DNA from: Clitopilus passeckerianus | Lineage: Eukaryota > Basidiomycota > Agaricomycetes > Agaricales > Entolomataceae | DNA length: 64,000 bases | Reading direction: 5' to 3' | Assembly: GCA_944990035.1 (NCBI GenBank) | Contig: CALYLX010000034.1 | Coordinates: forward strand, 124,001-188,000 | In this document: positions 1 to 12,078 of the stretch, piece after piece | Position numbering within the stretch: the first letter of the stretch is position 1 | How the letters are laid out: each line of letters begins with the position of its first letter | Notes under the pieces: generated by a model | What the model was told of the DNA's origin: nothing | Database searches by the model: none | Seen by the model: only the letters and a program-made list of their open reading frames with translations | Position numbers and translations under genes: made by a program

Positions 1-679
1 CATCGTCCTAGCCAAGACGGATTAAACACAATGCAAGCAGCCAACTATCAACACGTTTCTGGTCATAGCTACACGACTGTTCATAATTGTACGCCCCTCC
101 CCCCCAAAAAAAACCTCACCTTCTGACCTTCGTGGTGTAGATCACACACATTAATGGTATTTAAGCCAATCCTAGCTTTCCGAAGAACCCTGCCATGATT
201 ACCGTCCATAAGGTAAGTATGCCATCTTTTCTGTGCACACTTAATCCTGATGTCTTTATGGCAGGCTGTCGGAAATTCAGGATGGTCACCTCGAGTCTCG
301 ACATGCTTGGGTCGGCTGAGCTAGCAGGAGGTTCGACTTGGCTGCTCATTGGTTTCCAGGTCAATGAGAGTACCCTTACGTTCAATAATCCATTACATAA
401 GCCATTATCTCCACGAACCTAGTCATTTTACTCTTCTTGTCGGTAGTTGTAGGCTTTAGCTGCGTACAGGACTGCTCTTTCCACCTCTAGAGCTAAATAT
501 TAGGAGGACGATTCCAAATTTAGTCGCTGACTGAGACCGGTCCGGGAACCGATCTTATCTCTGATCTCGGTTTATCAAAACACCGCCACGCAATTTTCTT
601 CGATTCTTCCGCCATCGTGCTGCGAGCATTTGTGCCATTGTTGGGAAACAGGACATTCCTTTAAACATACCCTTGTACC
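1..679. other. Intergenic, no supported gene
   Basis: No convincing coding signal. A short ATG reading frame at about 195 is followed at once by a good GT-AG intron pattern (donor about 213, acceptor about 266), but the spliced product would be only about 25 residues and resembles nothing I recognise. The stretch ends in the promoter and 5' UTR of the MTAP gene. Confidence 0.5.
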
Positions 680-1833
680 ATGACTCAAGATAAGGGTGAG
701 TAACAGCAAGATTATATTCTTTCCTGATGTTTAACGTTAAACGTCATGAATTTGTGCAGTTCTGATTGGTGTGATCGGTGGTAGCGGGCTATACCACCTC
801 GACAACCTCACCTTTGTGTACGTTCTCTTCAATCATTACGCTAACGCATCTGACCACGGCCGCAGAAAAGAATCCAATCCAGAAACTGTAAGGCATTTCA
901 CTTCCTCTACGTCGGTCAACCATAACCAAATGACGCAGCCATGGGGATTCCCTTCCGCGCCAATTACCATCTGCTCTCTTCCATCCGGAACCCAAGTTGC
1001 TTTCCTGACTCGACACGGAAAAGGCCACACCATTAACCCCTCAGCAGTACCCGCAAGAGCCAATATCGCTGCCCTCAAATCCCTTGGCGTCTCCGTCATC
1101 GTCGCCTTCTCTGCCGTCGGTTCTCTGCGCGAAGAGATCTCTCCAGGATCCTTCGCCCTTCCCAGCCAAATCATCGACCGCACCAAGGGAATACGACCCG
1201 CAAGTTTCTTCGAAGGCACCAGCATCGTTGCACACGCGGCGTTCGGTGATCCATTCTCAAACGGGCTCGTTCGGTGGTTGGAAGGAAAGGTGAAGACGGT
1301 CTTGGAAGATGAAGGAAGAGGTGTGAAGTTGTTCACGGATAAGACGATCGTATGTATGGAGGGTCCTCAATTCTCAACGCGTGCGGAGAGCCGGATGTAC
1401 AGGCTGTGGGGAGGCGACTTGATCAATATGAGCGTTCTCCCGGAGGCTAAGCTTGCCAGGGAGGCTGAAATCAGGTAAGTCTCGCGATAGCATCTTGGCA
1501 TTCTATGAAGCTGAATACACGTATAGTTACGCCCTCATTGCTACAGCCACCGACTACGATGCTTGGAGGGAGAACTCTGAGTCCGTAACTGCCGCAGAGG
1601 TGTTCAAGACCCTCAAGACCAACGCCGACACCTCTCGTCTCGTCGCTGCTTCAATTCTGGAGGAACTTCATCAAGCTATTAACAACTTCGATGCTGAAGG
1701 AGCTGGCTTGTTGCTCGAGGAGAAAGGTTCGATGAAGTTCAGCATCATGCCAAGGTCGGAGAAGCAGAAGCCGGGAGATAGAGAGAGGTTGGCGTACATT
1801 CTTCCCGAGTATTTCGGGGGAGATGAGGAGTAG
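680..1833 (+). CDS. MEU1: S-methyl-5'-thioadenosine phosphorylase (MTAP), 5 exons
   Basis: Cleaves methylthioadenosine with phosphate to adenine and methylthioribose-1-phosphate, the entry step of methionine salvage and polyamine by-product recycling; cytosolic or nuclear. Exons 680-695, 760-817, 866-887, 939-1474 and 1527-1833 join in frame to 312 aa, close to the family length of about 280-350. Visible family motifs are the N-terminal phosphate loop [14 protein letters not shown], the phosphate-binding [38 protein letters not shown], the substrate-binding [33 protein letters not shown] and the base-binding ATDYDAW (split by the last intron). The start is the ATG just before the first intron. 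The third exon is only 22 nt, with both junctions in good consensus. Purine nucleoside phosphorylase is less likely because the motif set is MTAP-type. Confidence 0.95.
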
Positions 1834-2183
1834 ATTTATAAGTATTATTGTCAGAGTTGTTCGTAGAGGTTTCTATTTAGAATTATCCATCAAATTGGTT
1901 ACTATTCGCTGTAGTACTCAGACTCGAGACTTCACGACACTCGCAGTTGGACAACAGATCGACCCATATGGATTCTATTTGGCTAAAACACCGTTATAAA
2001 TAAACAGAGGGGCCATTCAAAACGCGATTCCATATAATTATGAAAACAGCTATAAGCGCCGTTCCCCCAATATTGCTGTGCTGAGCGCTTGTACCAGCTC
2101 GCCACCCTTTGCCCTGCGACGATAATCTTCAACCTATACCATCACCACTGGCCAGGACCTCAGGCCAGGCCTCTAGGCATACA
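1834..2183. other. Intergenic between MTAP and the NLR gene
   Basis: About 350 bp holding the 3' UTR of MTAP and the promoter of the NACHT-ankyrin gene. An in-frame upstream ATG at 2109 could add 25 residues to that gene, but the paralogue at 13.1 kb aligns only from 2184. Nothing else is seen. Confidence 0.5.
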
Positions 2184-5100
2184 ATGTCAATACCTACAAA
2201 CGAGGCTAGTGATCACGCTATCCTTGAAAAGTATCCCTACTCGGATTACCTCGCCACTCCGAAATCCTTCAGAGGATCCTCGGAAGCTAAAGTGCTTCAC
2301 ACCCTTCTCAGGTCTTCGTTCGAGGGTGCAGATACTTCAGGACCCGACTTTGTGGAAGATTACTTGGAAGAACATGGGCAATTTAGGCAGCGGTTCCTGG
2401 AATCCTGGAAAACTGGCAGGTTTGAATCCATTCGAACTGATGGTACGTGGTCGAGCTGTATCCTGACCGATTTTGCATGCTTATGGGACACAATAGAGAG
2501 TTTCAGAGCCCTGGGTGGAGAACGGCACTCTGGGGTAACAAACGTTATGATAACTGGTAGCAGGTTCACCGAAGTTCACGGCGACCATTGTACGTGTCAT
2601 TTTTGATTGACGCGGTGAACTATATCTAATGTCTGTCATTCGCAGACGACATTACTATCGGTAAGCGCCTATCCAACAAAACAAACTTTATTGGAAAACT
2701 CAAGTACGAATTAGGCGAGGATGATCAGCCCATTATGAACTGGCTGGGGCAAGTCGACTACACCTCCATTCAGAGGGATAATTATCGAAGGAAAGCCGAA
2801 GGTACTGGAGACTGGTTTCTCAATAGCCAAGAATACCATAGTTGGAGGTCTGGGGATGGCCATGCGATCCTCTGGTGCCCTGGAATGCGTGAGTATCCCC
2901 TGAAGTCTGTTCCCAGACTGGACGAGTTCACTCATTCCTCTTTCAGCCGGCTCGGGAAAGACAATTATTGCGTGCGCCCGCTACCACCGAACTCTGTTTA
3001 ACTACTAATCTGACTTGTAGGTCGACCGCCATCAACGACCTCCAAAGGAATGGACATAGGTTAACCCTGTTCGTCTACTTCGATTACAAGCGACAAAGGG
3101 ACCAAACGATTGCCACCGTACTAGGCGCCATTGCTCGACAAATCTACCAGCATAAGCCCCAGGGGAGGTCCACTTTCAAGGAAGCCTACGAGAAGCATAA
3201 GAACGAACATCCCACTCAGAGCCTACTCGCAGGAATCGTCTCCAATGTCCTTCAAATGCTCGGAGATATGGCATTCTATGTCGTGTTGGATGCACTGGAT
3301 GAATTCGTGGAGTCTTTCAATGATGCCAAAATTTTGTCTCTGCTTGACACCATAACTGGGCTCAGCACGGTGGTCAGGTTGATGATTACATCTCGTGTTC
3401 TTGGGGGCATGGAAGGCATATTCAAAGCGCGAGGATCGCACCGCCTTGAAATCACTGGGCAGGAGGTGGATATAGAACGATATGTGAATGGCCGTATCAT
3501 CAGCGAAATGTCGTTTGCACGAAAGATCCGCCTGGATATCGTGAAATCGGTGCTGAAAGCCTCAGACATGCGGTACGCTGGACACAATGAATTTAGGCGA
3601 TGTATAGGCGGACTGAATACATACAGCTTTCTACCCGCTAAACTCCATGTGGATCGATTATCTGCCCTGCTAAACGTCGGAGAGATACGTGATACCCTCA
3701 AGAAACTGTCCACAAACCTCGCAGAGGCTTATCACTATATCCTCGAGCGTGTCGAGGGCCAGGACAGCCATAGAAGGGAACTCGCTCAGAGGGTACTCGC
3801 ATGGGTTGCTAGATCACTACGGCCTTTAACTCTAGTGGAGTTACAAGTGGCTCTTGCCGTTGCACCAGGAAGGTTGGACTTCGACGACTACATCACGCCT
3901 GGAGACTCCATAACTGGAGTGTGTGCCGGCCTTGTTATCATAGACGAAGAAACCCAGATTGTTCGCTTCGTTCGTGAGTCTATTTGCATTGTCTCGCATT
4001 TGAATCTCACTTATCCTTTGAATAATCAGATATGACCGCCTACGAATACTTTCGAGCGTCTGAGTATCTTCGCCATCGCCATAGCTTTCTTGGACGGACT
4101 TGCATGGATTACATCCGTGCAAAGGTTACCACATTCTCGGGGAAATCCAACCCCGAAAAGCTATCTGGCAACCTGCGGGACTACGCTCTTCGAAATTGGG
4201 GCTTCCATTGCGTGGAAGAAGAAGAATCTATGGTCCATGAGATTCTTGAATTTCTATCCGACAAGGAAGTGATTGCGACCATCACCCACGCCCTTTTCCC
4301 TTATCCTATACTCGACCCTTCTTGTGCTCCCGATAGCGGCGGCATTGTTCATGTTGCTTCCGGTTTTTCCCTCTCTCAAACGCTATCCCATGCCTTTAAT
4401 ACAGGAGAATCTGTGAACAGGGCCGCAGGCGGTATCCAGATGACACCTTTGGCATTTGCCGCCATCCTCAATCAAGATTTGGTAGTTTCGATGCTGTTAA
4501 CAATAGACGGTATCGACGTAAACTCTAGGAATATACAGGGCCGAACCCCTCTCTGCCTGGCCGCCATTGAAGGAAACACCAAAATCGTCGATATCCTTCT
4601 ATGCCACGAAGACATCGAGGTCAATGCCGTGGATGAATGGGGGAGGACACCGCTTTCCTGGGCATCGGCTAAAGGTCACACTACAGTTGTCGAAAGCCTT
4701 CTAGACTCCGGAAGGACTGAGCTCAAGACGATACATAGCTCGATAATGGCTGCGACGGAAAATGGCCACGTTTCCACTGTGAACGCTCTACTGAAAGCCG
4801 GGGCAAATCCCCTTCAAGCCGAGCATTGGTTTATGCGCGTCCACTCCCTTCCTGCCTTGAAATTGCTGTGTAAAGCTTTCCCAGATGTTGCCAACTGTGA
4901 GAAGCAGGGCACAACGCTCCTGTTCCATGCTGCGTTTTTTCAGGATCAAATCACTGTCCTGTTCCTAATCGAATATGGACTATGTTCCGTGACTTCCAAA
5001 GATCACCTAGGTGACTCCCTACTCTCCTATGCACTCCGCGGAGACCATCTGGAATTCATAGAAACAATTTTCGATCTCCTACTCGTCGAGAACGCTGGTG

Positions 5101-5777
5101 TCTACCGTGAGTTCAAGGACGGGTCCGGAAGAACAGAGCTAAGCCATGCTGCTGAAGCTTGTCGCCCAACAATCATCGAGCGTATGTTTGAACACGGCGA
5201 TGTTGACGTGAACGCCGTGGATGACATAGGCCGAACACCCATTTCTTACGCGGCGGGAGTCCCGTGGTTATTTGGTGATAGCTTGACCACAATCAAGTGC
5301 TTAGTCAAGCATGGCGCCAACGTTAATGCTGCCGATTCTGCTGGTCGAACTCCTCTCTCTTACTCGGCCCAAGGCAAAAACGATGGTGCACTACTACTCC
5401 TGGATTCCGGAGCGAACGCAAGCCTGGCAGATAACGATGGTCGAACACCGTTATCATACGCAGCTGGAGCGTTAATTCAAGACCTAACAATCATAAAATC
5501 ACTCCTTGACGCGGGCGCGGGGGTGAATGTCAAAGATAAATTGGGACGTACCCCACTTTCGTATGCGGCCAACACAGCTACGATGTTCAGGGATCCGGAC
5601 AAAGGGTCTCAGCTACCAACTATTCGGTTGCTTCTGGATCGAGGCGCAGATCCATTTATGCGGGATGATAATGGGATGGATCCTTGGGCATATGCAATGA
5701 AGGCGGGTTATATCGCGGTTGCCGAAGTTCTGGAAGAGTACATAGGGCCGCAGATGCCATGGGACTGTAACTTGTAG
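2184..5777 (+). CDS. NLR-like protein: NACHT NTPase with C-terminal ankyrin repeats, 6 exons
   Basis: Fungal NLR/STAND protein, a class implicated in non-self recognition and programmed cell death. Exons 2184-2589, 2646-2660, 2715-2888, 2947-2971, 3021-3973 and 4030-5777 join in frame to 1106 aa. Order: N-terminal region with the short motif GSRFTEVHGDHY (residues about 125-136), a linker with W-rich ILWCPGM, Walker A PGSGKTIIA (about 199-207), Walker B FYVVLDALDEF (about 292-302), sensor-type LMITSRVLGGMEG, a helical region with SLRPLTLVELQVALAVAPG and VRFVHMTAYEYF, then ankyrin repeats (about 660-1090) of the form D-x-x-GRTPLSYAA. Exon 2 is 15 nt and exon 4, encoding the P-loop, is 25 nt. 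The start is chosen because the decayed paralogue at 9.5-13.2 kb also begins here. All catalytic motifs are present. The ligand is unknown. Confidence 0.9.
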
Positions 5778-7003
5778 TAGATCTTGTCGTACTAGATATT
5801 CCAACGGTACGTATTCTTTGGGAACCCACCCCGCTCAACGAATTAGTAACTCGGAGAGTGATTTAGAGCAGAACCAGGTGTGTCCTACTAAAGCCCCGCC
5901 AGGGATCGACGGTAACCCAAGAAATTGTTGCCGACCACGATTTGTGCGGACCACTCCTGCCACTACTCTTAAAGGCCACTGACACATCACGTTGTTCGTT
6001 AGAGAGTGAGAATCAATGGGGTGCATGCACCATTTAGATTAGGATAATTGTAGACTCGAAGTGGTCATGAACAACCGCTTTCTTCCGCTACTCGAAGGAA
6101 GACGCTGGTTGATATATCAATCCTGAGAAAGCTGCTGGATGCTGGACCGAGCATGGATGCCTTTCTGATCGGTACCAAGGCGACTTGGTCCCAAAGACGT
6201 TGCGAGAGTTTCGCGCATCGTTGACCTCCTCTGATCGAGGTGCAGACCTATAGATACTTGCAACACAAGTCGTATACAACGATTGCAAGAGTAATAAAAG
6301 GGCGCAAACGACTGCATATACGGTGAACTTCTACCTCTAGACATTCCCGTTCTGAGTTAGCCTCCTCCCCAACGTGGTGAGAATTTGGAGTACGACCGTA
6401 TGACAGTAATATGGTCCGAAGAATATTCCGTATAGCCAAGCGAAGGCGTGCAGATCCATCGTCTCTCAGTTAGCTGTTACCCAAGGAATCTTTGTATACG
6501 GCGCTTTATTTTTGAATGGCTGAGCGCTGAACAATCGTAACTACTTAGCATGAGAATTGATTCGAAATGAAAGCAATTTAGCAAAATGAAAACGGAGTTA
6601 GCTGATTGCCGACTGAATGGCCACATGATATCAACACGAGCAAACACAGTTGATAGGCCAGTTTCCTTGACGACAAGGATCTGACGGTCGGTGGGAAGGC
6701 GGCGACTGGGACTGCAGTGGCCAAGCTCAATCTTTCCAACAACGATCCTCTGGTCCTTTCAACATCAACAACACAAAGGAACTGCTGTTCGCAACAAGCG
6801 GGCCTTGCAGAAACACAAGATCATCTTCAAAGACCTGCTGTCGAGCGTTAACCCAGCTGTACATACGCTGCGGCCCGAAACTTTGCTCAGAAACCCCAAT
6901 CGACTACTTGACTTCATCGTCTAACTCTCTGCGGCATTCCGCAGCCTTTTGAACGTTGAACGTTACAATTTTCTTACACCAAAACCAAGGCCAATCCTCC
7001 GAA
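5778..7003. other. Intergenic, no supported gene
   Basis: About 1.2 kb between two plus-strand genes. Only short overlapping frames on both strands with no recognisable product. The 77-codon frame at 6691-6924 has ordinary composition but no ATG context or splice partner that persuades me. The last part is the 5' UTR and promoter of the SH3 gene, including the small hairpin GCGGCATTCCGC near 6930. Confidence 0.5.
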
Positions 7004-9280
7004 ATGGCATCTGCTGTATATCCTGAGGCTCAACGTACGTGAACTTCCTCATTTAACATGACATCGTGACCAAAATGGGCTGACTCCATAAATATAGCTC
7101 GCCCACTCTCCATCCGTCTAGAATCCTTGCCCTCTTCGTCCCCCTTTCCCTCTCCAGGATCTTCGTTCTTACCACCGCCTACTCCTGGGGCGCACGAGTT
7201 CGCTATGAAACCTCCACCCCACAGTGCTCGTCGGGACAGTCGCAAGTCGAGTCTTGTGCCGCAGACGACATCTGCTTCGTCATCGCCCAGAAATAGCGCA
7301 CTACCTGCGCAGATTGGATCTGCTGCCAAATCACCTGCGGCAGAGGCTTCTGCACCACCTACTGAGCCTGCATCTGCGTCTCCAGTCACCATGAATGGCC
7401 ATGCTGCTAAAAGCCCCAGGTCGAGCGCAAGCCTTCCCTCTGAGAATGCTACCTTGGCACATCTTTCGTCTGATGCGGATGGGACGGACGAAATCACACC
7501 AACTCCATCGACTGTGAACACCAAAGGACGGAGATCCGCGGACCAAGAGCCCACAGCAGGAGATGTGCAAGATCCATCATCGCCTACACCTATTAAACTC
7601 CCATCACCCCCCGAGTTCGAGTCATCTCCTCTTTCCTCTCAACCAACGCAAGTACCGGCACAACCCCAATCTCCACCACCTCCATCTCAAGCTAACTCCA
7701 ATTCACGGCCGACCTCCATGTCCCAACGACCTTCATCCTACTCCTACTTCGACGCCCCAACTCCAAACCCAAACCCTAAACGCGTCTCAACAGCGTCCAA
7801 CCTCCCCTCCACACCGGAACTCACACCTAATCGCCCTGCCCCTCCCTCCCCCGCCCTCTCCCGGCGAGTCTCCCAAGCTCCATCAACGATGTCCACCCGC
7901 TCAACTTCTTCTAAAACCGGTACCCCCGGACCAGGAGCTGGAGCTGGAGGTGCAGACCTCTCCACATCCCTCTCCCGCGCAAACTCAAGCTCCCGCCGGT
8001 CAAGGAAATCCAACAGGTTCTCGAGCCAACTACAAATGACATCTAGGATTGGTGGATCCCCATTGGCTTCGCCGAGTCGGGCTGCGTTCTTCCCGAATGA
8101 GACTGCGCCGAGTATTGCTGAGAGCCCGGTGGTGGTGGAGACGATCACTGGGACGTCTGGACGGGGATCTGGTTTGGTATCCTCACCTGCAGCTGCAACT
8201 GTGTCGGCGTCGGAGCCAGTACCAGCGCCTACACCAGCACCCCTCCCCACGCCCACACCTCGAGCCTTGATCAAAATTCGGGACTTCGCTTTCGACTCTT
8301 CAGACCTCAGATTCTCGGGTCGGGGAGCCCAAGTCCCTCGGGCGAATAAGATTAAAGTCCTCACCAGACGACTGTTAGGGTCCGTCACGAGCCAGACGTT
8401 CAGAGTCGGTGAGGAGGGGGAAGTGAGATTGGGGGATGAGAGTGAGAAGAGGCGGAAGAGGAGGGAGAGGGAGGAGGAGGAGAGGAGGGAGAGGGAGAAG
8501 GAACAGGCGGAGAAGGGCGGGAATGGGAGGAAGTCGTCGACTGGGAGTTGGGGGAAGAAGCGGGGGAAGGGGAGGGGTAAAGGATTGGGCAGCCGCCTGA
8601 GTTGGGGGTGGAGCTCGACGGGTGAGGGGGATGGGTATGAGGATGATGATAGTGATGAGTGGAGCGATAGTGATGATGAAGCAGGCAGAGGGAATGGAGA
8701 AGGGGAGGATGAGTTTGGAGGGATGGATGGGCCTTCGAGTTGGGATATTTTGAAGAGGCTGAGTACGTGGAGAAGCAGCTTTAGTCCTGGGAATGGCAGA
8801 GGTGCTGGGGTGTCGAATGGTGCCGGTGCTGGGATGAATGGATCCGCGAAGGCACCCAGTCAAGGGGATTTGGATAGGAACTTTGCCGCTCAAGCTGGAG
8901 ATGAGGAAGACGATGAGGATGAGGAGGTGGATTATCACGATGCGGTGGAATACGAAGACGAGGAGGAAGAAGAGTATGAAGATGGAGAATATGCGGATGA
9001 AGAGGAACCTCTTTACCCAGGCCTCTACCGTGCTGTATACGCTTTCGAGCCTGAAGGAACGGCGGAGATGGGGCTTGTGGAGGATCAGATTGTGAGGGTT
9101 ATTGGGCGGGGTGGGGGCGTTGGATGGGCGGTTGTCGTTTGTGAGGACGAGGATGCGGAGGGACAAGGAGAGGGAGAGGTGAAGAAGGTTAAGCATGCAC
9201 TCGTACCAGAGAGTTATTTGGAACCTGTGCAGCTTGATCAGGATGTGGAGGCTGGGGAGGAGGTTCAAGGGAGCACGTAG
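7004..9280 (+). CDS. SH3-domain protein, Nbp2/Skb5-like, largely disordered
   Basis: Exons 7004-7034 and 7098-9280 join to 737 aa: MASAVYPEAQ then PRPLSIRLES. Residues about 20-400 are Ser/Pro/Thr-rich and low complexity. A conserved-looking block KIRDFAFDSSDLRFSG lies near residue 390, followed by a Lys/Arg/Glu charged stretch (about 445-500) and long acidic runs (about 510-650). A single C-terminal SH3 domain follows (about 655-720), with AVYAFEPEGTAEMGL, the GGGVGWAVV tryptophan region and the closing ALVPESYLEPV. In yeasts, SH3 proteins of this layout (acidic region then SH3) act as adaptors of PAK kinase and phosphatase signalling; that role here is inference. The first intron sits ten residues in, and the longer frame without it has no ATG. 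Strand asymmetry (C-rich then G-rich) produces long spurious frames on the other strand. Confidence 0.8.
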
Positions 9281-9497
9281 TGGACACCCTTTGCTACTGT
9301 ACGTATACATCTTCGTGCATATCTCCTATCCCTTCGAATTTGTAATGCTCTTCAGTTAATCGTTGACATACTTTCGTCCTTTAGTGTCTTTTATATTTCA
9401 TCTTCCCATATGTTCGTCATCACAACCATACCAACTCTGTAGACAGCATCTTTGTATTTGTACGATAACTCTGTTCTAGAAACTACCTGACCAAGAT

Positions 9498-11093
9498 CTA
9501 CGTTTCATGGGCTTCTGAAGTCTGTCCATTCCTTCCCCTATCCAGCCCTTTCCGGACGGCTTCAATTATCTCGGGGCGATTTGTAGTCTTTGTGTATGTC
9601 AGAGGGTCCCAACCATTTATATCACAAATGGTAGCGTCGGCACCTCGTCCAAGCAGGAATTCTACATCTCTCGCGACACGTTCCCCTCCTCCGAAATTCA
9701 GCCCGAATGTCCCCCGACCTTCTGCGACGTATGAGAGAGGTGTGCGACCGTGACGATCCACCGAGTTGATGTTGGCTCCGCGGTCCAGTAAGAGGTCCAT
9801 AACTTCGTGATATTTTAATCCCGTGACACAGTAAGAGAGAGGAGTGCGTCCTTCGGCATCGGGCATATCAACAGTTGCTTGGTGCCCAAGGAGTAGCTCT
9901 ATGGTCTGCAGTGGGTCGCCTGCTGTCGGCAGTGGCCAATTAGTTAGGCCCACCGCATGCGAGAGAGGATTCCGGCCGTTACAATCAACCGAATTCACAT
10001 CTGCACCATTTTCCAACAGGATTCGAACCATAGTTGCATTACCGGCTGATGCAGCGTAAGAAAGTGGTGTTCGCCCATCCACATCTGCAAGGTCAAACTT
10101 GACTTGGCATTCGAGCAAGCGTTTCACCGTAGCTACGGGATCACCGCAGCTGTACCGGAAACAGCTCGGGGTCCAGCCGCGATTAAACCTGCATTCTGGA
10201 CTCTGCGCGGCGTACGAAATGGGGGACCTTTCATGACTATCCACAGAGTCGACATCGGCACCGAGCCCGATAAGTTTATCAAGGAAGGAAATGAATCCCG
10301 CCCCAGCTGCGTATGAAAGCTCGGATCTTCCATCTGCGCCATTACATTCTGTGTAGTCATGGTTGTTACGGATCATCATCGACTCGAAGATCAGCTCAGC
10401 AATTTCCAATTGCTGTGCTTGAAGTGCATAGGAAAGCGGGGAACGGCCTTGGCGATTGACTTCATTGGCGTCGACAAGTCCTTCATCGAGGAGGAGTTTA
10501 ACAGTGCTATGAAAGGCAGCAGAGAATAACACGCCTTGCCCTGTGATATCCGGCAGCCTAGCTGCATTCGGACGCACAGAGAAGACCCTGGATAGGATGG
10601 CGGTATTATCCTTTTTCAGGTCGAATGGGAGCAGCCCATAGACTTTCCCTTGCAGTGGATCTGCCCCGGCCTTCAGAAGTATATTGACAACTACGTCTTG
10701 GCAATTACGAATGGCAGGGACCAACGCGTCATGGATTGTACCATTTTTGACCCCTGCATCCAGTATGGCCTCAACAATGGAGGTATGGCCATTTGCAGAC
10801 GCAAAATTGAGGGGTGTACGGTCGTATTCATCCCTTAAGTCGACATCGACTCCGTCCTGCTGTAGTAAAAGTTTTACGACTGGAATGCTCCTTACGAGAG
10901 AAGCCAGCGCTAACGGCATTCTTCCTGCCACATTCTTGTGATTGAGATCGACACCATCTGTTGATAGTAGAATTTGAGCCATTGACGCGGTTCCGTGTGC
11001 AGCTACGAAAGCGAGAGGTGTCATCTTGCTCATTGTGGCTTCAACATTGATTAAGCAACAGTGCGTGTAGACGCGTTGTAATGTAGCCAGCAA
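9498..11093 (-). CDS. Open ankyrin-repeat remnant of the decayed NLR
   Basis: A 531-codon uninterrupted frame of about 12 ankyrin-type repeats, with TPLAFVAAHG, GRSPLSYALQ, GRTPLSYAAS and ERSPISYAAQ type units and D-x-x-GR linkers. It corresponds to residues about 645-1100 of the intact NLR. No NTPase is attached. Whether it is translated is unknown: the upstream 250 bp contain no family sequence that I can see and could act only as a fortuitous promoter. That the frame is still open although the rest is broken argues either for recent death of the gene or for retained function of the repeat domain. Confidence 0.6.
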   Translation of the reverse strand: MLATLQRVYTHCCLINVEATMSKMTPLAFVAAHGTASMAQILLSTDGVDLNHKNVAGRMPLALASLVRSIPVVKLLLQQDGVDVDLRDEYDRTPLNFASANGHTSIVEAILDAGVKNGTIHDALVPAIRNCQDVVVNILLKAGADPLQGKVYGLLPFDLKKDNTAILSRVFSVRPNAARLPDITGQGVLFSAAFHSTVKLLLDEGLVDANEVNRQGRSPLSYALQAQQLEIAELIFESMMIRNNHDYTECNGADGRSELSYAAGAGFISFLDKLIGLGADVDSVDSHERSPISYAAQSPECRFNRGWTPSCFRYSCGDPVATVKRLLECQVKFDLADVDGRTPLSYAASAGNATMVRILLENGADVNSVDCNGRNPLSHAVGLTNWPLPTAGDPLQTIELLLGHQATVDMPDAEGRTPLSYCVTGLKYHEVMDLLLDRGANINSVDRHGRTPLSYVAEGRGTFGLNFGGGERVARDVEFLLGRGADATICDINGWDPLTYTKTTNRPEIIEAVRKGLDRGRNGQTSEAHET

Positions 11094-11133
11094 TTAGTGG
11101 AAAAAGGTATTACAATATCTCCAGCGACTTTCG

Positions 11134-11187
11134 GGAATTATAGTGTGTATCCAATGAGTAGCTACATCGAATAAATACTATAATTCC
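11134..11187. repeat. 54-bp palindrome with 11-bp perfect arms
   Basis: GGAATTATAGT at 11134-11144 is exactly repeated in inverted orientation as ACTATAATTCC at 11177-11187. It lies in the AT-rich DNA that replaces the middle of the decayed NLR. It could be a footprint or solo end of an excised element. No coding signal. Confidence 0.7.
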
Positions 11188-11686
11188 TACCCAGATGACT
11201 TAAATGACAATTTTTGCCCGAATGAAATCCTGCTGAGCCCCATTATAATTGCACTTAATCCCTTCGCGGCTGCATTATAATTTGAATACGTAACATCGGG
11301 GGTGGGGGCATTGACTCGGCAATCCGGTCCTACTACCCGAAAACTCAGAATTCACTAATTCTCCTACGCCTTATTACATGCTCCCAGCACGCTACATTTT
11401 GCTCCGAATCCGCGCTATTACTAGTTAACCAGATCCTAAAGTAAGTCCGGATATCCCCAATGATCTTTTGGGCGAACGGGATTTCCTTCAGAATACGACC
11501 TCTCACGTATTGTGTCGGGTCATTCTCTGTACAGCTGATGATCCGATGTAAAGCCTCTCGAGATTTGAACATGGATTCCATCGTACCCAGGACCCGGGAA
11601 GTGACCATGAGCCACGCCGTTCCTCCGAGGTTCATTAACATATCCAGCAAGTGCGCAACAGATGCATCGCGATAGCACTCTAGGTA

Positions 11687-12078
11687 CTGACGCGCATCGC
11701 TGCGCTCTGACCATGTAAATGGTGAGTTTTCCCTTGATCTTCGCGATTCGGATCGCACAGTAAATGTGCGCATCTCGTGTTTTTCATAGTATACATTATT
11801 TTCCGATAGTTTTCGATGCTCAAACGTTCTTACAACGTGTCGGATTTCACTTAGCGATAGGTAATCTACTATGAAACACGTACCTAGAGTATTTCCGACG
11901 AATAAATACCCTTTCCCCCCCAAACTCGAGCATTGCGAGCAGCGGTAGCGGCCAGTGCGGATTTCATCAATTCGCGACTTGCGACTGCGAATCAAGCGGA
12001 ATCCTCTCGATTTACATCGAGACCGACACAGTGGGATCGCGATTTCTTACGCGGTCAGCACGACTCGCATCTCGTCAG
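11687..12078. mobile_element. 392-bp MITE with TA target duplication inside the decayed NLR
   Basis: Both ends are flanked by TA (11685-11686 and 12079-12080). The terminal inverted repeats are imperfect but in register: both ends read CTGACG, then 14 divergent bases, then CTGACC and a further GTAA. There is no transposase gene. Removing the element and one TA joins DALDE to YLECYRDASVAHLL, exactly the sequence expected from the intact paralogue (DALDEFVESFNDAKILSLL), which proves insertion. TA duplication and size point to a Tc1/mariner-type non-autonomous element. Confidence 0.85.

Noticed and set aside
195..422. Small frame with a good intron pattern near the left edge
   Set aside because: Spliced product of about 25 residues, no conserved motif, and the unspliced frame is equally unremarkable.
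6691..6924. 77-codon frame upstream of the SH3 gene
   Set aside because: No motif, lies where a promoter and 5' UTR are expected, no splice partner.
7030..9310. Long minus-strand frames opposite the SH3 gene
   Set aside because: Shadows of strongly biased, low-complexity coding DNA; the plus-strand model has a real SH3 domain and splice site.
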